From positions 1 to 64,000 of the forward strand of contig PFPJ01000055.1 of the NCBI GenBank assembly GCA_002792995.1: a stretch of 64,000 nt of DNA. The letters run 5' to 3'. The stretch comes from Candidatus Magasanikbacteria bacterium CG_4_10_14_0_2_um_filter_41_10 (GTDB taxonomy: Bacteria > Patescibacteriota > Patescibacteriia > Magasanikbacterales > UBA922). The position numbers and the translations under genes are program-made. The notes under the pieces were generated by a model. It was given only the letters and a program-made list of their open reading frames with translations, was not told the origin of the DNA and made no database searches. This document shows positions 25,140 to 33,772 of the stretch, piece after piece (the stretch's first letter is position 1; every line of letters starts with the position of its first letter).

Positions 25140-26132
25140 CTATGAAGTCAATGGTGTTCCTTCTGGAATTGTTTTCATCATGGCATCACTGATCCATTCA
25201 AGCAGAGACCCCTGCCATCCATGTGCAGTAAAGACTCCTTCGTTTGATACATGACGTTTTTGACCTTTGTGGATGACATATATGTTTGGGGATCCTGTGG
25301 AAATGACGAGCACTCCTTCCTTTATAAGGGCAGGTTCATTTTTTGTTGGAAAATAGCCCGTGTTAACTTCTAGTCCATCGCCATATCCATCGCCATCTGA
25401 ATCATAGAGGTAGGGGACTGTCCCATGTTGAAATTCTTCTGTTTTTGAGAGACCATCACGGTCACCATCGAGCAGTGCTGTCTCGCCCATGTCTGGATTG
25501 GTGAAGATGGCTCGCTTTGGACCATTGGCAACATCACCAGAAAGAAAATCGTGCATAGCATCCAGAATGGTAGCATAGGTATATCGATAGCTATGTCCAT
25601 ACTGTGTGCCTGGATCTTCTGTAATAAATACGCCGTCTGTATCATCATAGCCAGAGAGCACGATCATGTGATATGGAAATGGGCCACCAAAGTTTTCATT
25701 GTGCAATGCTGGCGCGTAGGCAGGGACAATAATAGGTCTTCCATCTGCCAATTCAGCTTTCATATCAGCAAGCGTTGGGTCATCTACCACATGGGCACTC
25801 CAGGGCAAAAATGTATTGATCGTATTCACGATTGTCCTAGCATTTTCATCAAGACTCGTGCCATGGATAGTTTTTTTCATATTAAAAATTTCAAAGATGC
25901 CCCTTTTTGCATCCTCTGCCGTTTCAATATTTTTTTGCAAATAAAATCGATGAACCATAAATACACTTGTTTCTTCACAAGCATCTTTCCAAGGTTGTAT
26001 CCATATACCATCAGGTGCTTGGGATGTGAAAGGCACATTGAGTTGTGTTGCCGCCTGCACGGGTGACCCCAAAAAAAAGAGCACGAAGAGCATGAGAGAA
26101 AAAGCAATGGACGTTGTGGTAGTATGATTCAT
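25140..26132 (-). CDS. Exported C39-like cysteine peptidase with calcium-binding repeats
   Basis: 330 residues. A signal peptide (about 1-27, ending PVQAA) is followed by a papain-like C39_2 domain: catalytic Cys in WKDACEETSVFM and His in PYHMIVLSGYDD. Two Asp-rich loops, DGDRDGLSKTEEF and DSDGDGYGDGLEV, resemble thrombospondin type 3/dockerin calcium sites. A C-terminal module ends in a possible surface-binding region. It overlaps alkD by four bases, so translation is coupled. Confidence 0.82.
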   Translation of the reverse strand: MNHTTTTSIAFSLMLFVLFFLGSPVQAATQLNVPFTSQAPDGIWIQPWKDACEETSVFMVHRFYLQKNIETAEDAKRGIFEIFNMKKTIHGTSLDENARTIVNTINTFLPWSAHVVDDPTLADMKAELADGRPIIVPAYAPALHNENFGGPFPYHMIVLSGYDDTDGVFITEDPGTQYGHSYRYTYATILDAMHDFLSGDVANGPKRAIFTNPDMGETALLDGDRDGLSKTEEFQHGTVPYLYDSDGDGYGDGLEVNTGYFPTKNEPALIKEGVLVISTGSPNIYVIHKGQKRHVSNEGVFTAHGWQGSLLEWISDAMMKTIPEGTPLTS

Positions 26133-26836
26133 ACGTGTTTCATATTCATATATTTTTTTCTTTGTAATTTTGGAAATTTTTCAATGGCGTATCTGAGCAT
26201 TGTTCGTGGCATTTCTTTGGTATGCGCATCTAAAAATTGTGTTAAGACATGGACATCTTTTTTTCCAACTTCTCTGAGTGCCCATCCGACTGCTTTGTGT
26301 ATAAGATCATGTGTATCTTGAAGCAAGATGGTACTGAGTGCAATGGTATCTTCAAATTGTCTTTCGGCAATGAAGGCAAATGTGGAAACAATCGCAATAC
26401 GTCGCTCCCACAAACTTTTTGATGTTGCCAAACGAGCTAGTATTTTCCTATTTCGTGTTCGGAGCCACGCGCCAAGGATTTTGTGAGCGCTGAGATCCAC
26501 AAGATCCCAGTTGTTGATGTGTGCCGTATTTGAAAGATAGATGTCGACGACCTGTTTTTTTGTTTGTTCGTCGCCCCGTTCAAATTGTGATACGAGGATA
26601 AGGAGCGCGATGAGGCGGTATTCATGTTTTTTGCTTTTGAGAAGTCTCAAGAGCGTTGTTGTTGATTCATTGCGAAATGTTTTGGCAATGGCGCGTTGCA
26701 TAGGGACGGTCAGACCGAGGAAAACGTCTCCTTCGCCATATTCACCTTTGCCAGTTTTAAAAAAACGCATCGACTGTATCGCTCTTTCTGTATCTGCTTG
26801 TGCATTGATTGCTTGTGTTATGGCAGAGAAACTCAT
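26129..26836 (-). CDS. AlkD-like DNA alkylation repair protein (HEAT-like repeats)
   Basis: 235 residues of helical repeats. GLTVPMQRAIAK near residue 42, NNWDLVDLSAHKILG near 118, SLWERRIAIVSTFAFI and DTHDLIHKAVGWALREVGKKD are the hallmarks of the AlkD family. AlkD excises bulky or charged alkylated bases without flipping them. It is the first gene of a minus-strand run alkD, C39-like peptidase, rRNA methyltransferase. Confidence 0.93.
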   Translation of the reverse strand: MSFSAITQAINAQADTERAIQSMRFFKTGKGEYGEGDVFLGLTVPMQRAIAKTFRNESTTTLLRLLKSKKHEYRLIALLILVSQFERGDEQTKKQVVDIYLSNTAHINNWDLVDLSAHKILGAWLRTRNRKILARLATSKSLWERRIAIVSTFAFIAERQFEDTIALSTILLQDTHDLIHKAVGWALREVGKKDVHVLTQFLDAHTKEMPRTMLRYAIEKFPKLQRKKYMNMKHV

Positions 26837-26881
26837 ATATGGTATAGTATACCATGTTGTAGGGTATTAATATTGTTTCAT

Positions 26882-27088
26882 ATGTACAAGTATCGATATA
26901 TCTTGTTTGGACTTGTGTTGCTTCTGATTCCTGGAGTTGCATTTGCACATACGGACAGTGATCTCCACAATGCACTTGGTATATTTGGTCATCCTCTTGC
27001 TGTAGGTATTTTGGCGGTTGTACTTGTTGGTGTTATTTTTGCAATGAGATATCATTCAAAAAATAAAAATAGTGATGATATCGTGTAA
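26882..27088 (+). CDS. Small exported or membrane protein, 68 residues
   Basis: A signal-like first helix (YILFGLVLLLIPGVAFAH) is followed by a His-containing loop (HTDSDLHNALGIFGHP) and a second helix (LAVGILAVVLVGVIFAM) with a polar tail. If the first helix is cleaved after AFA, the mature product is a tiny single-pass protein. Divergent from alkD, with its own terminator. No family recognised. Confidence 0.7.
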   Translation: MYKYRYILFGLVLLLIPGVAFAHTDSDLHNALGIFGHPLAVGILAVVLVGVIFAMRYHSKNKNSDDIV

Positions 27089-27108
27089 GTGTGCGACTAT
27101 ATCATGAT

Positions 27109-27136
27109 AAAAATCGCCAGGTGGGCGATTTTTATT
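27109..27136. terminator. Bidirectional terminator
   Basis: AAATCGCC-AGGTG-GGCGATTT with A/T runs, between convergent small membrane protein genes. Confidence 0.85.
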
Positions 27137-27156
27137 TGTTATTTGGATTTTTTATG

Positions 27157-27843
27157 TTATTCGCACCCGAGTGCTGTACGACATTGCGCCTGTGCATCTG
27201 CGCCAGGTGCTTGATCACACACACTACAGTCTACTGCTGTGTTTGATGCGCCAGTGGTGGGTTGGAACATTTGGCTTCCAAGAGAAAATTCTTTGAATGT
27301 AATATCTTTTGGTGTTTCAAATACGCTATTGTCTGCATGCCATAGTGTACAGTGATAGTCAATGTGTTGATCTGGGTCCACAAAGTTATTGCTGTCTGCT
27401 GTCGAGGTTGCAGTTATGACTGTTTTCATTTTTAGTCCCTTTTTTGCATCAAATGCTGCTCCCCAGGTGTATGCCCATCCATCGTTGAGGATGACATGTG
27501 AATCCTTGATTGTGTCATCTTGTTTCCTGACCGTAATGTCAGCACGAACTCGTCCAGTATCAATATAGGTTGTGCCTTGTTGTATCCCATATCCATCATC
27601 TTGAGAAAAGGTACAGGTGAGACTTTTACCAGATGCCAGAATATCACGGAGAGTGTTTTGTGTTATGGGAGTTTCTGCCGTATTGTCTGCTACAGTGGGC
27701 GTATCAGTCGCTGATGTATCTAGAGCAGTAGTTGTGTTGAGTGGCGTTGTATCTTTTTGTTGTTGAGTGAGTATATAGACTCCTCCGCCGAGAATAATGA
27801 GGACGAGCACTATGATAATAGCGATAAGTGATTGTTTTTTCAT
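27157..27843 (-). CDS. Membrane-anchored exported protein, unknown
   Basis: 228 residues. One N-terminal membrane helix (IAIIIVLVLIILGGGVYILTQ) is followed by a Thr/Asp-rich linker (about 30-65) and a globular domain with YIDTGRVRADITV and GWAYTWG, a pattern seen in periplasmic beta-rich lipid or stress-related domains. The Cys-rich end (CSVCDQAPGADAQAQCRTALGCE) could form disulfides. Terminators lie on both sides. No confident family. Confidence 0.75.
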   Translation of the reverse strand: MKKQSLIAIIIVLVLIILGGGVYILTQQQKDTTPLNTTTALDTSATDTPTVADNTAETPITQNTLRDILASGKSLTCTFSQDDGYGIQQGTTYIDTGRVRADITVRKQDDTIKDSHVILNDGWAYTWGAAFDAKKGLKMKTVITATSTADSNNFVDPDQHIDYHCTLWHADNSVFETPKDITFKEFSLGSQMFQPTTGASNTAVDCSVCDQAPGADAQAQCRTALGCE

Positions 27844-27913
27844 ACGATAAAAAAAGATATGAGGTATGTCTATAGTATGGTAGGGAATGGGGAACTTTGC
27901 AAGTAGGAAGAAA

Positions 27914-27944
27914 GAAAAACACCCGCCAATGGCGAGTGTTTTTT
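27914..27944. terminator. Terminator between the surface protein gene and the anchored protein gene
   Basis: AACACCCGCC-AAT-GGCGAGTGTT with one mismatch and T-runs. Confidence 0.8.
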
Positions 27945-27960
27945 GTGTTTGTGAGTTGTA

Positions 27961-30375
27961 TTAGAGCGTTCGTCGTGCTCGGTTGACTGCGATACCAGCT
28001 CCGGCTACTGTCACAACAGCGCCACTTCCAAAAAGAATTTTGATCCACGTCGGAAGTCCTTGGTTTTCCTCAGTTGGTTGTACCTGGGTTGGTGCTTCTC
28101 CTTGGTTGTTAGTTCCACTGTTTTGTTGTTCATTGGTCGTTGTTTGTTCTTCAGGAACAGTGTTGTTTTCTGTAGGAAGTGTTGTTGGCTCAGGAGTATT
28201 GGTTTGTGTTGGAGGTGTTGTAGCTCCTGTTGTTTCTTCTGGCGTACTGCCTGTTTGTGTGTTGTCCGTTGTTGGTGTGGTAGTCCCTGTGTTTGTTGTC
28301 GAAGAGTTATTTGTATTTTCTGTTTCTGCAGGAGTGTCATTGCCAGCAACGACATGTACGAGGATGGTGGCCGTGTTTTCTGCACCAAAGGTGTCCTTTA
28401 CTTTTGCTGTCAGTGAGTAGGTGCCTACTTGTGTGTATGTATGTGTGACTGTTGGTGACGTGTAGTAGACCTCGTCGCTTCCATCTCCGAAGGTCCAGAA
28501 GTAAAATTGAATATTTCCTTCTGAGTCGCTACTTGCGCTCGCGTCAAATGTTACTTCTGTGTTTACTGCGATCGTTACTTCTTGCCCAGTCGTAAATGCT
28601 GCGGTAGGGTGTGTGTTTGAGATGTATGTGCCACCGCTACTTCCTGATCCATTGCTTCCACTATTTTCAGTAGGTGATATTGTATCATTGTCATTGACTA
28701 TAAGTAAAAATGTATCAGCAGATTCATCAACTACAGTTGTATCTATAGGACCCACACCAGTGATAATCAATGAAAGATTTTCAGTAGATTCAACATCAGA
28801 GTCATTGACGATATTAACATGTATATTAGTACTGGTACTCCCAACTGGTATGACGGCATAGTACCCATTGGTTGTCGTAGCAGCATCAATAGTATAATCA
28901 ACGTCAGCAGATAATGTACTAGAAGGATCTACTTGGAAATATACTAATATGCCATCCGTACCTTCTGGACCACCTGCCCCACTATTTTTTGCTTTTGTGA
29001 TACTGTGTACCTTTATAGAATATGTTCCGTAGCCTTCATCTATACTTTCACTTGAAGAATCAAAACTGACTTTATTTTTAATAACTGTTTCACCACTTTC
29101 ATCTACATCATCATTTTGAATAGTCAAAACATGTGTGTTACTCGTTGTATCCATTTTAAAATCATCGTAATTAGCCGAACCAGCACTTAACACAATAGTT
29201 TCGTTTGTTTCAAAAGTTGTGTCACCCTCAATAGTAATTTCTAATTCAGCATAATCAGTACCTGATGCCATTGTTAAGGAAGCTTGATTAGAGGTGTTTA
29301 CAGATCTGATAAAATCTCCACCTACAGAAGTAGGATAATCATTTTTGGCAGTACTAGAATCTTCAATGTTAATATTCAAAATACGATCTTGTGTTTGTAT
29401 TTGATCAGCTACTAAACGAATGACAACTGTTTTATTTCCTTCATCACCTTCTACAACAGTACTACTAGAGGTTTCAAATCCAAAATTGCTAATTGAAGTT
29501 ACAGTATCATTATCTAAAATAATAGTAGTATAAGAGATATCTGCGAAGTCATAAACTTTTCCTGCGCTATCAGTAGCGTATGTCAATGTAATAATGACTT
29601 CTTCATCTCCTTCCACCTCTGTATCATCGACAGGTTGGAATTCAAAACGTCTTTTTTCTCCACCTACAACATCATGGATTATTCCATTTGTTAAGTCAAC
29701 GCTGTTTTCTATAAATGTAGCTTCACCCACTGCTGGGATGCTATGACTAGTTGTACCAATTACATAATCAGACGCAGACGCTGTTCCACTAATTACAAAA
29801 TGAAAATCTAGAGTTGTATTAGAATTGTTTATAAAAGCAGCCGTACCACCTAAACTAGCATTTTCAGCTCTTTTAAATGGACTAGGATTAAAAGTTTCGT
29901 CAAAAGTAGGAGGATCAGCAATATCGTCGTCTTGAATAGTCAACGTAAAAGTAGATGAAGAAAGATTGTTTTTTAGAACAATTGTTCTATCACTCTCTAC
30001 CAGGTTATTACTAATAATAGTAATGGGTAACTCTATTTTTGATATAGATGATGTAAAACTGCTAGTTACCTCAGTAAATTTGAAATCCTTATCTTGTATT
30101 GCTGTACTATTTGTAGTATCAACAGAAATAGTAATACTTACAGTCTCTCCTTCAGCAAGAGCAGGACCTGTATATCGAATAGCCGCAATACCTGTTGACC
30201 ATTCACCCCCGTCTGGAAGTGTAAGCTCTGGCACCGGATAGTTTGCATGCACAAAAGAAACCGTTGTTGGGTCAACAACAACGTCAGCATGTACAAAAGC
30301 CACACCAAACGAGTTGAATAACAGGGTTGCAACGAGGGTAAAATGCCCAATTTTAGCGAAAAAGTTCTTTTTCAT
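27961..30375 (-). CDS. Large surface protein with Calx-beta and PKD domains
   Basis: 804 residues. A signal peptide (about 1-30) precedes at least four Calx-beta-like repeats (closing strands TLTIQDDD, TTIILDND, VLTIQNDD, LLIVNDND), which bind calcium in adhesins. A PKD domain (FDASASSDSEGNIQFYFWTFGDG) follows at about 610-690. A roughly 100-residue Thr/Pro/Gln/Asn stalk and a C-terminal membrane helix with Arg-rich tail (AGIAVNRARRTL) anchor it. Probably used in attachment to a host or surface. The repeat region is more AT-rich than the end. Confidence 0.88.
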   Translation of the reverse strand: MKKNFFAKIGHFTLVATLLFNSFGVAFVHADVVVDPTTVSFVHANYPVPELTLPDGGEWSTGIAAIRYTGPALAEGETVSITISVDTTNSTAIQDKDFKFTEVTSSFTSSISKIELPITIISNNLVESDRTIVLKNNLSSSTFTLTIQDDDIADPPTFDETFNPSPFKRAENASLGGTAAFINNSNTTLDFHFVISGTASASDYVIGTTSHSIPAVGEATFIENSVDLTNGIIHDVVGGEKRRFEFQPVDDTEVEGDEEVIITLTYATDSAGKVYDFADISYTTIILDNDTVTSISNFGFETSSSTVVEGDEGNKTVVIRLVADQIQTQDRILNINIEDSSTAKNDYPTSVGGDFIRSVNTSNQASLTMASGTDYAELEITIEGDTTFETNETIVLSAGSANYDDFKMDTTSNTHVLTIQNDDVDESGETVIKNKVSFDSSSESIDEGYGTYSIKVHSITKAKNSGAGGPEGTDGILVYFQVDPSSTLSADVDYTIDAATTTNGYYAVIPVGSTSTNIHVNIVNDSDVESTENLSLIITGVGPIDTTVVDESADTFLLIVNDNDTISPTENSGSNGSGSSGGTYISNTHPTAAFTTGQEVTIAVNTEVTFDASASSDSEGNIQFYFWTFGDGSDEVYYTSPTVTHTYTQVGTYSLTAKVKDTFGAENTATILVHVVAGNDTPAETENTNNSSTTNTGTTTPTTDNTQTGSTPEETTGATTPPTQTNTPEPTTLPTENNTVPEEQTTTNEQQNSGTNNQGEAPTQVQPTEENQGLPTWIKILFGSGAVVTVAGAGIAVNRARRTL

Positions 30376-30504
30376 AGATATGAGTTATATTACTGTATAT
30401 ATATTACTAATTAACGTATGATCATACCAGAATTGTATGCTTTTGTCAAGTCAAGAGCTGTGGTAAAATAGCATAGTATTGTTTCTTTGACAAGATTCTC
30501 ACCT

Positions 30505-31065
30505 ATGGAAAAAATCTTTTATCCTACACAAAAAACGTACAATAGAGGCATTCTTTGGATTCAGCGGATTGCGAGTATGGTTTTTCTCTATGCCACCCTT
30601 ACCTTACCTGCCAATATTTCCCTTATGAATACTCCGCTTGTAACGACACTGCGTGGAGAATACCCCACATGGTGGCATGTGATGTGGGATATGTGTCTCA
30701 CCGTGATGATACTGGCGGTATTGTTTTTTGTAGGAAAACTGCTCGTCTTGTATACACGCTCACATCCTGTCTCTCGGAAATATATCGAGTGGATCAGAAA
30801 AATAGATAGCAAATTTATTCAGAATTTTTTGAACTTTGATTTTTTCTTGGTGAAGTTTTTGGTTGCTGGGGTGTTTGGATGGTTCCTTTGGTTTTTGTTG
30901 AAAGGAGTGTCACCTTCATTGCCAGCGAGTATTCATGTGCCGTTGTATCACACACAACCAGTTGTGACGGTGATGGTGATACTCGGATTCATTGTGCTCG
31001 TAGAAAGTTTTCAATCGTGGAAGTGGCATATGCGAAAACATTTGCATATGCATGAAAAGTTTTAG
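30505..31065 (+). CDS. Four-helix membrane protein, unknown
   Basis: 186 residues from the ATG at 30505; an upstream in-frame TTG is less likely. Four hydrophobic segments lie at about 20-45, 62-85, 118-140 and 150-172, separated by short charged loops, with a His/Lys-rich end (KWHMRKHLHMHEKF). No family recognised. It is a lone gene divergent from the surface protein gene. Confidence 0.75.
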   Translation: MEKIFYPTQKTYNRGILWIQRIASMVFLYATLTLPANISLMNTPLVTTLRGEYPTWWHVMWDMCLTVMILAVLFFVGKLLVLYTRSHPVSRKYIEWIRKIDSKFIQNFLNFDFFLVKFLVAGVFGWFLWFLLKGVSPSLPASIHVPLYHTQPVVTVMVILGFIVLVESFQSWKWHMRKHLHMHEKF

Positions 31066-31073
31066 TCTTCAAT

Positions 31074-31106
31074 AAAAAAACTCCACTAATGCGGTGGAGT
31101 TTTTTT
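31074..31106. terminator. Bidirectional terminator
   Basis: A-run, CTCCAC-TAATGCG-GTGGAG, T-run, between convergent genes. Confidence 0.9.
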
Positions 31107-31118
31107 ATGTATAACATA

Positions 31119-31508
31119 TTAGAGACAAGAACGAGCTGCAAAATAATCACCTGCAGTGGGCGACGCACCATTTTTAATTTCATTTGCACGGGTGGTGCCG
31201 AGTTTTGAATAGAGACACTGTTCCATAGCAGGAGTAATGGTTGTCGGAAGTGTAGCCGGGTCGATTCCCAATTTTTCAAGTGTTTTTTCTTGTGTTGGAG
31301 AAAGGAGAGGGTTTTTATTGGTTGTTGTTTGATCTGGTGCGGAGGTCACTGTGGAAGGAGTAGAAGTCGCATCTTTCTTTATTTCATAGTCAATAAATGG
31401 TTGTTTCAAGCCAAACGGATCGGCGATGTAAAAATATACACCCGCCAGAATCAGGAGGAAGAAGATAACACCAAGTGTAACAAAGAATATGTTGAAAAAT
31501 CTTTTCAT
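31119..31508 (-). CDS. Small membrane-anchored exported protein
   Basis: 129 residues: one N-terminal helix (FFNIFFVTLGVIFFLLILAG), a Thr/Ser-rich linker and a small Cys-containing helical domain (MEQCLYSKLGTTRANEIKNG ... FAARSCL). The LGTTRANEI segment recurs in single-pass proteins of this kind in related genomes as far as I recall, function unknown. It lies 11 bases after the MFS-like gene. Confidence 0.7.
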   Translation of the reverse strand: MKRFFNIFFVTLGVIFFLLILAGVYFYIADPFGLKQPFIDYEIKKDATSTPSTVTSAPDQTTTNKNPLLSPTQEKTLEKLGIDPATLPTTITPAMEQCLYSKLGTTRANEIKNGASPTAGDYFAARSCL

Positions 31509-31519
31509 AGAGTATGTGG

Positions 31520-32140
31520 TTAGGACGACATTTTCAGATATGGTTTGATAGGCCAGAGGAGGAGTGCGCCTATGACTGATACGACGACAACAGAAACAAT
31601 AAGAATGGGGAATCCACTATATGCAGCGATGAATCCACCAAGTGCTGCGAGTGCTGCTCCCGTTAAATCGGTAAGGGTAAAATATACGCCCCACTCAGTT
31701 CCTTCTTTTTCTTTATCTATATGTCTTGTGAAAATGGCCATGTATGTCGGGAATGTGAATGCCGTAAAAAATCCTAATAAAAACTGAACCATGTACAGTT
31801 GTATGGGTGTATGGATGATGAGATACAAGAGAGGAACAAATGACATGAGGAGGGTAAAGATAAACATGAGCCAAAAATCATCTTTTTCTCCACGTATTTT
31901 GTCTATCATATGTGCAATAGGAATTTGGAGCACACTCTTTGTAAAGAGATAGATTCCTGCTGCTAGCCCTGCCACGGCTTCATTTCCACCAGTGATAAAA
32001 TCGGTAATAAAAAGTGCAAAGATTGGTCCCAAGAGTCCTAATGACCCCATGACAATGGTGTCTGAAAGAATAAGAAAACGAACAACAGGATTGATATCTT
32101 GAAGAAAATAGTGATGAATATTGATTGCACGATTTTTCAT
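31520..32140 (-). CDS. Half-size major facilitator-like transporter
   Basis: 206 residues with six predicted membrane helices, half of a normal 12-helix MFS carrier. The helix 2-3 loop AHMIDKIRGEKDDFW resembles the MFS motif A region (GxxxDRxGRR), and GGFIAAYSGFPILI resembles the end of an MFS N-terminal half. It stops cleanly at KMSS, and no remnant of the second half is visible downstream. It may work as a homodimer, or be a truncated gene. Confidence 0.7.
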   Translation of the reverse strand: MKNRAINIHHYFLQDINPVVRFLILSDTIVMGSLGLLGPIFALFITDFITGGNEAVAGLAAGIYLFTKSVLQIPIAHMIDKIRGEKDDFWLMFIFTLLMSFVPLLYLIIHTPIQLYMVQFLLGFFTAFTFPTYMAIFTRHIDKEKEGTEWGVYFTLTDLTGAALAALGGFIAAYSGFPILIVSVVVVSVIGALLLWPIKPYLKMSS

Positions 32141-32197
32141 AGAAAATATATAATACAGTATTCATATCATACCGCAATTTTGTATCATTGTATATCT

Positions 32198-32230
32198 AAA
32201 AAACACAAGGGAGCTGCTGGTGCAACTCCC
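32198..32230 (-). terminator. Terminator ending unit E
   Basis: Minus strand GGGAGTTGC-ACCA-GCAGCTCCC followed by TTGTGTTTTTT. A small GCGC-ACTAC-GCGC stem lies right at the unit E stop. Confidence 0.85.
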
Positions 32231-32250
32231 GTTTTCAAGCGCGTAGTGCG

Positions 32251-32739
32251 CTACTCCTTGTGTTCGTCGTCGAAGGTGATGTTGATGGATTTTATGCCGC
32301 GGTAGCTGCGGCTGATCTCCACGCCATCACGGTACGTGACCGTGAACTTCGTCTGGTACCAGAGCTGGCCCACCTGTTGACGGTGGTCCTTGCACTTGTC
32401 GTACCAAACCTTGCCTCTGAGCTTGTCAGAGACCCTGTATCCGAGCGTGGAGTCGTACCACGAGATCGTGACCTCGTAGGATTCGTCCACCATCACGGGG
32501 TCAGCCTGCAGGCCCCCGCCCATCTTGGCGCCGGCGTTGCCGTTGCCTGGCAGCTCGATCAAAAGATCTGGCTTGCTCGGCGTGTAGACCGCGCTCTCCA
32601 CTCGGACGGTGAGTGGGGTGTCGGCGTCGACGAGTACGTTCTCTACTGTTCTGCCACCCCACATGACAGACATCAGAACGATGAATGCGGCAGCGAGTGC
32701 CACCGCAGAAATCGTCAAGAGAAGAATCATCTTGTTCAT
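32251..32739 (-). CDS. GC-rich membrane-anchored protein, unknown (unit E)
   Basis: 162 residues from an ATG at 32739 preceded by GAGGGGG (SD), which decides the start. An N-terminal anchor (MILLLTISAVALAAAFIVLM) is followed by a beta-rich soluble domain of about 130 residues (LTVRVESAVYTPSKPDLLIE, YEVTISWYDSTLGYRVSD) ending in an acidic tail. Two Cys flank the anchor-distal half. Composition and SD are unlike the neighbours. Function not recognised. Confidence 0.72.
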   Translation of the reverse strand: MNKMILLLTISAVALAAAFIVLMSVMWGGRTVENVLVDADTPLTVRVESAVYTPSKPDLLIELPGNGNAGAKMGGGLQADPVMVDESYEVTISWYDSTLGYRVSDKLRGKVWYDKCKDHRQQVGQLWYQTKFTVTYRDGVEISRSYRGIKSINITFDDEHKE

Positions 32740-32797
32740 GGAGCCCCCTCGGATAGGCATTTTTGTGTATCTTCGAGCGGCATGACGATAGCACAAA

Positions 32798-32820
32798 ACA
32801 TCCCTTTGGTAAAGGGATGT
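32798..32820 (-). terminator. Hairpin in the leader or upstream flank of unit E
   Basis: Minus strand ACATCCCTTT-ACC-AAAGGGATGT then TTTTG, between the nuclease gene and unit E. Probably the nuclease terminator; a TATACT near 32860 could start unit E transcription upstream of it. Confidence 0.65.
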
Positions 32821-32914
32821 TGGTGTTTGTTGGACAAAGTTCGAATGTATTTAGTATAAAAGAGTTGTGACGTCTTCTCTGCTTTCCATTCATGAAACTC
32901 ATGTTTAAATACTT

Positions 32915-33634
32915 TTATTCTTTTGAAGAGCCCGCAGCTTTAACCATTTCTCGCAGGTTCCCATGATAGATGGTTGTTACAGAAATATTTTTATACTTAA
33001 TAGAACTATCTATAAAATCCTCTATCACTTTTTTCGTTTCCTCTTCATCAATAATTCCCGGATATAAACCAGTATTTTCTCGGATAAAATTATCATAATC
33101 AAAAACGAGATAGACTCTGCCGTTATTATTTAGTTGTTTGACAGCGCACTCAAGGTGGTATTTAGTTTTGTTTTTTAAAATTTGAAAAATTCTATATTTT
33201 AAATCTGCTTTTTCTTCATCTTGTAAAGCTTTGTTTTGTATCAATAATTTTCCTCCTTTTGCATGCCTCTCTTGTTCATCTTCTCCTTCGTTTAGAGATT
33301 TAATTTCAATATTAATGCCAGTGGACGGATCAAATAAATCAGGCTCTTTTTTTTCGTTATTTTCTTGGACAAAGTCTGCCTTAGGATGAAATACTAATGC
33401 AATTTCAATTTCATGCAGTAAATCATTTTTTTGATTATCTGTAAGTCCGGGTCTTATTTTTTGCTTTATCGAAATTAAGTTTTGCGATGATAATGTTGAA
33501 ACATAAGAATCAAGGCTTCGAAGCCACGGATCTTCGTGAATAGTTCCACCGCAACACTTAACAAGAAAGTCCTTCAAGCCAATATTATTGAGATTTTCAT
33601 ACATACTTAAAAAGTTCAAAAAAATTGAATCCAT
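32915..33634 (-). CDS. Putative PD-(D/E)XK nuclease
   Basis: 239 residues. The core reads EPDLFDPSTGINIEIKSL: a PD, ten residues, then EIK, the canonical PD-(D/E)XK spacing, with an upstream Glu in LLHEIEIALVFH as further ligand. Later segments (GRVYLVFDYDNFI) fit the trailing strands. The gene is very AT-rich, sits 25 bases from the 3' end of tRNA-Ser, and has no visible methylase or partner. It could be a solitary restriction, defence or repair nuclease. Family assignment is by motif only. Confidence 0.6.
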   Translation of the reverse strand: MDSIFLNFLSMYENLNNIGLKDFLVKCCGGTIHEDPWLRSLDSYVSTLSSQNLISIKQKIRPGLTDNQKNDLLHEIEIALVFHPKADFVQENNEKKEPDLFDPSTGINIEIKSLNEGEDEQERHAKGGKLLIQNKALQDEEKADLKYRIFQILKNKTKYHLECAVKQLNNNGRVYLVFDYDNFIRENTGLYPGIIDEEETKKVIEDFIDSSIKYKNISVTTIYHGNLREMVKAAGSSKE

Positions 33635-33659
33635 ATACGCTTATACCAAGTATTTACTG

Positions 33660-33746
33660 CGGAGAGGGCGGGATTTGAACCCGCGGTTCGGTTTCCCGAA
33701 CACCGCTTTTCGAAAGCGGCACATTCGACCACTCTGACACCTCTCC
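33660..33746 (-). tRNA. tRNA-Ser(CGA)
   Basis: Minus strand. Acceptor GGAGAGG/CCTCTCC, anticodon stem CCGCT/AGCGG with loop TTCGAAA (anticodon CGA, reads TCG), long variable arm typical of tRNA-Ser, T arm GCGGG-TTCAAAT-CCCGC, discriminator G. No CCA encoded. Confidence 0.95.
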
Positions 33747-33772
33747 ATTGCATGGGATTGTACTGAAGGAAT

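Noticed and set aside
33660..33746. tRNA-Ser as an attachment site for an integrated element
   Set aside because: No second copy of the tRNA 3' end and no integrase gene were found in the window.
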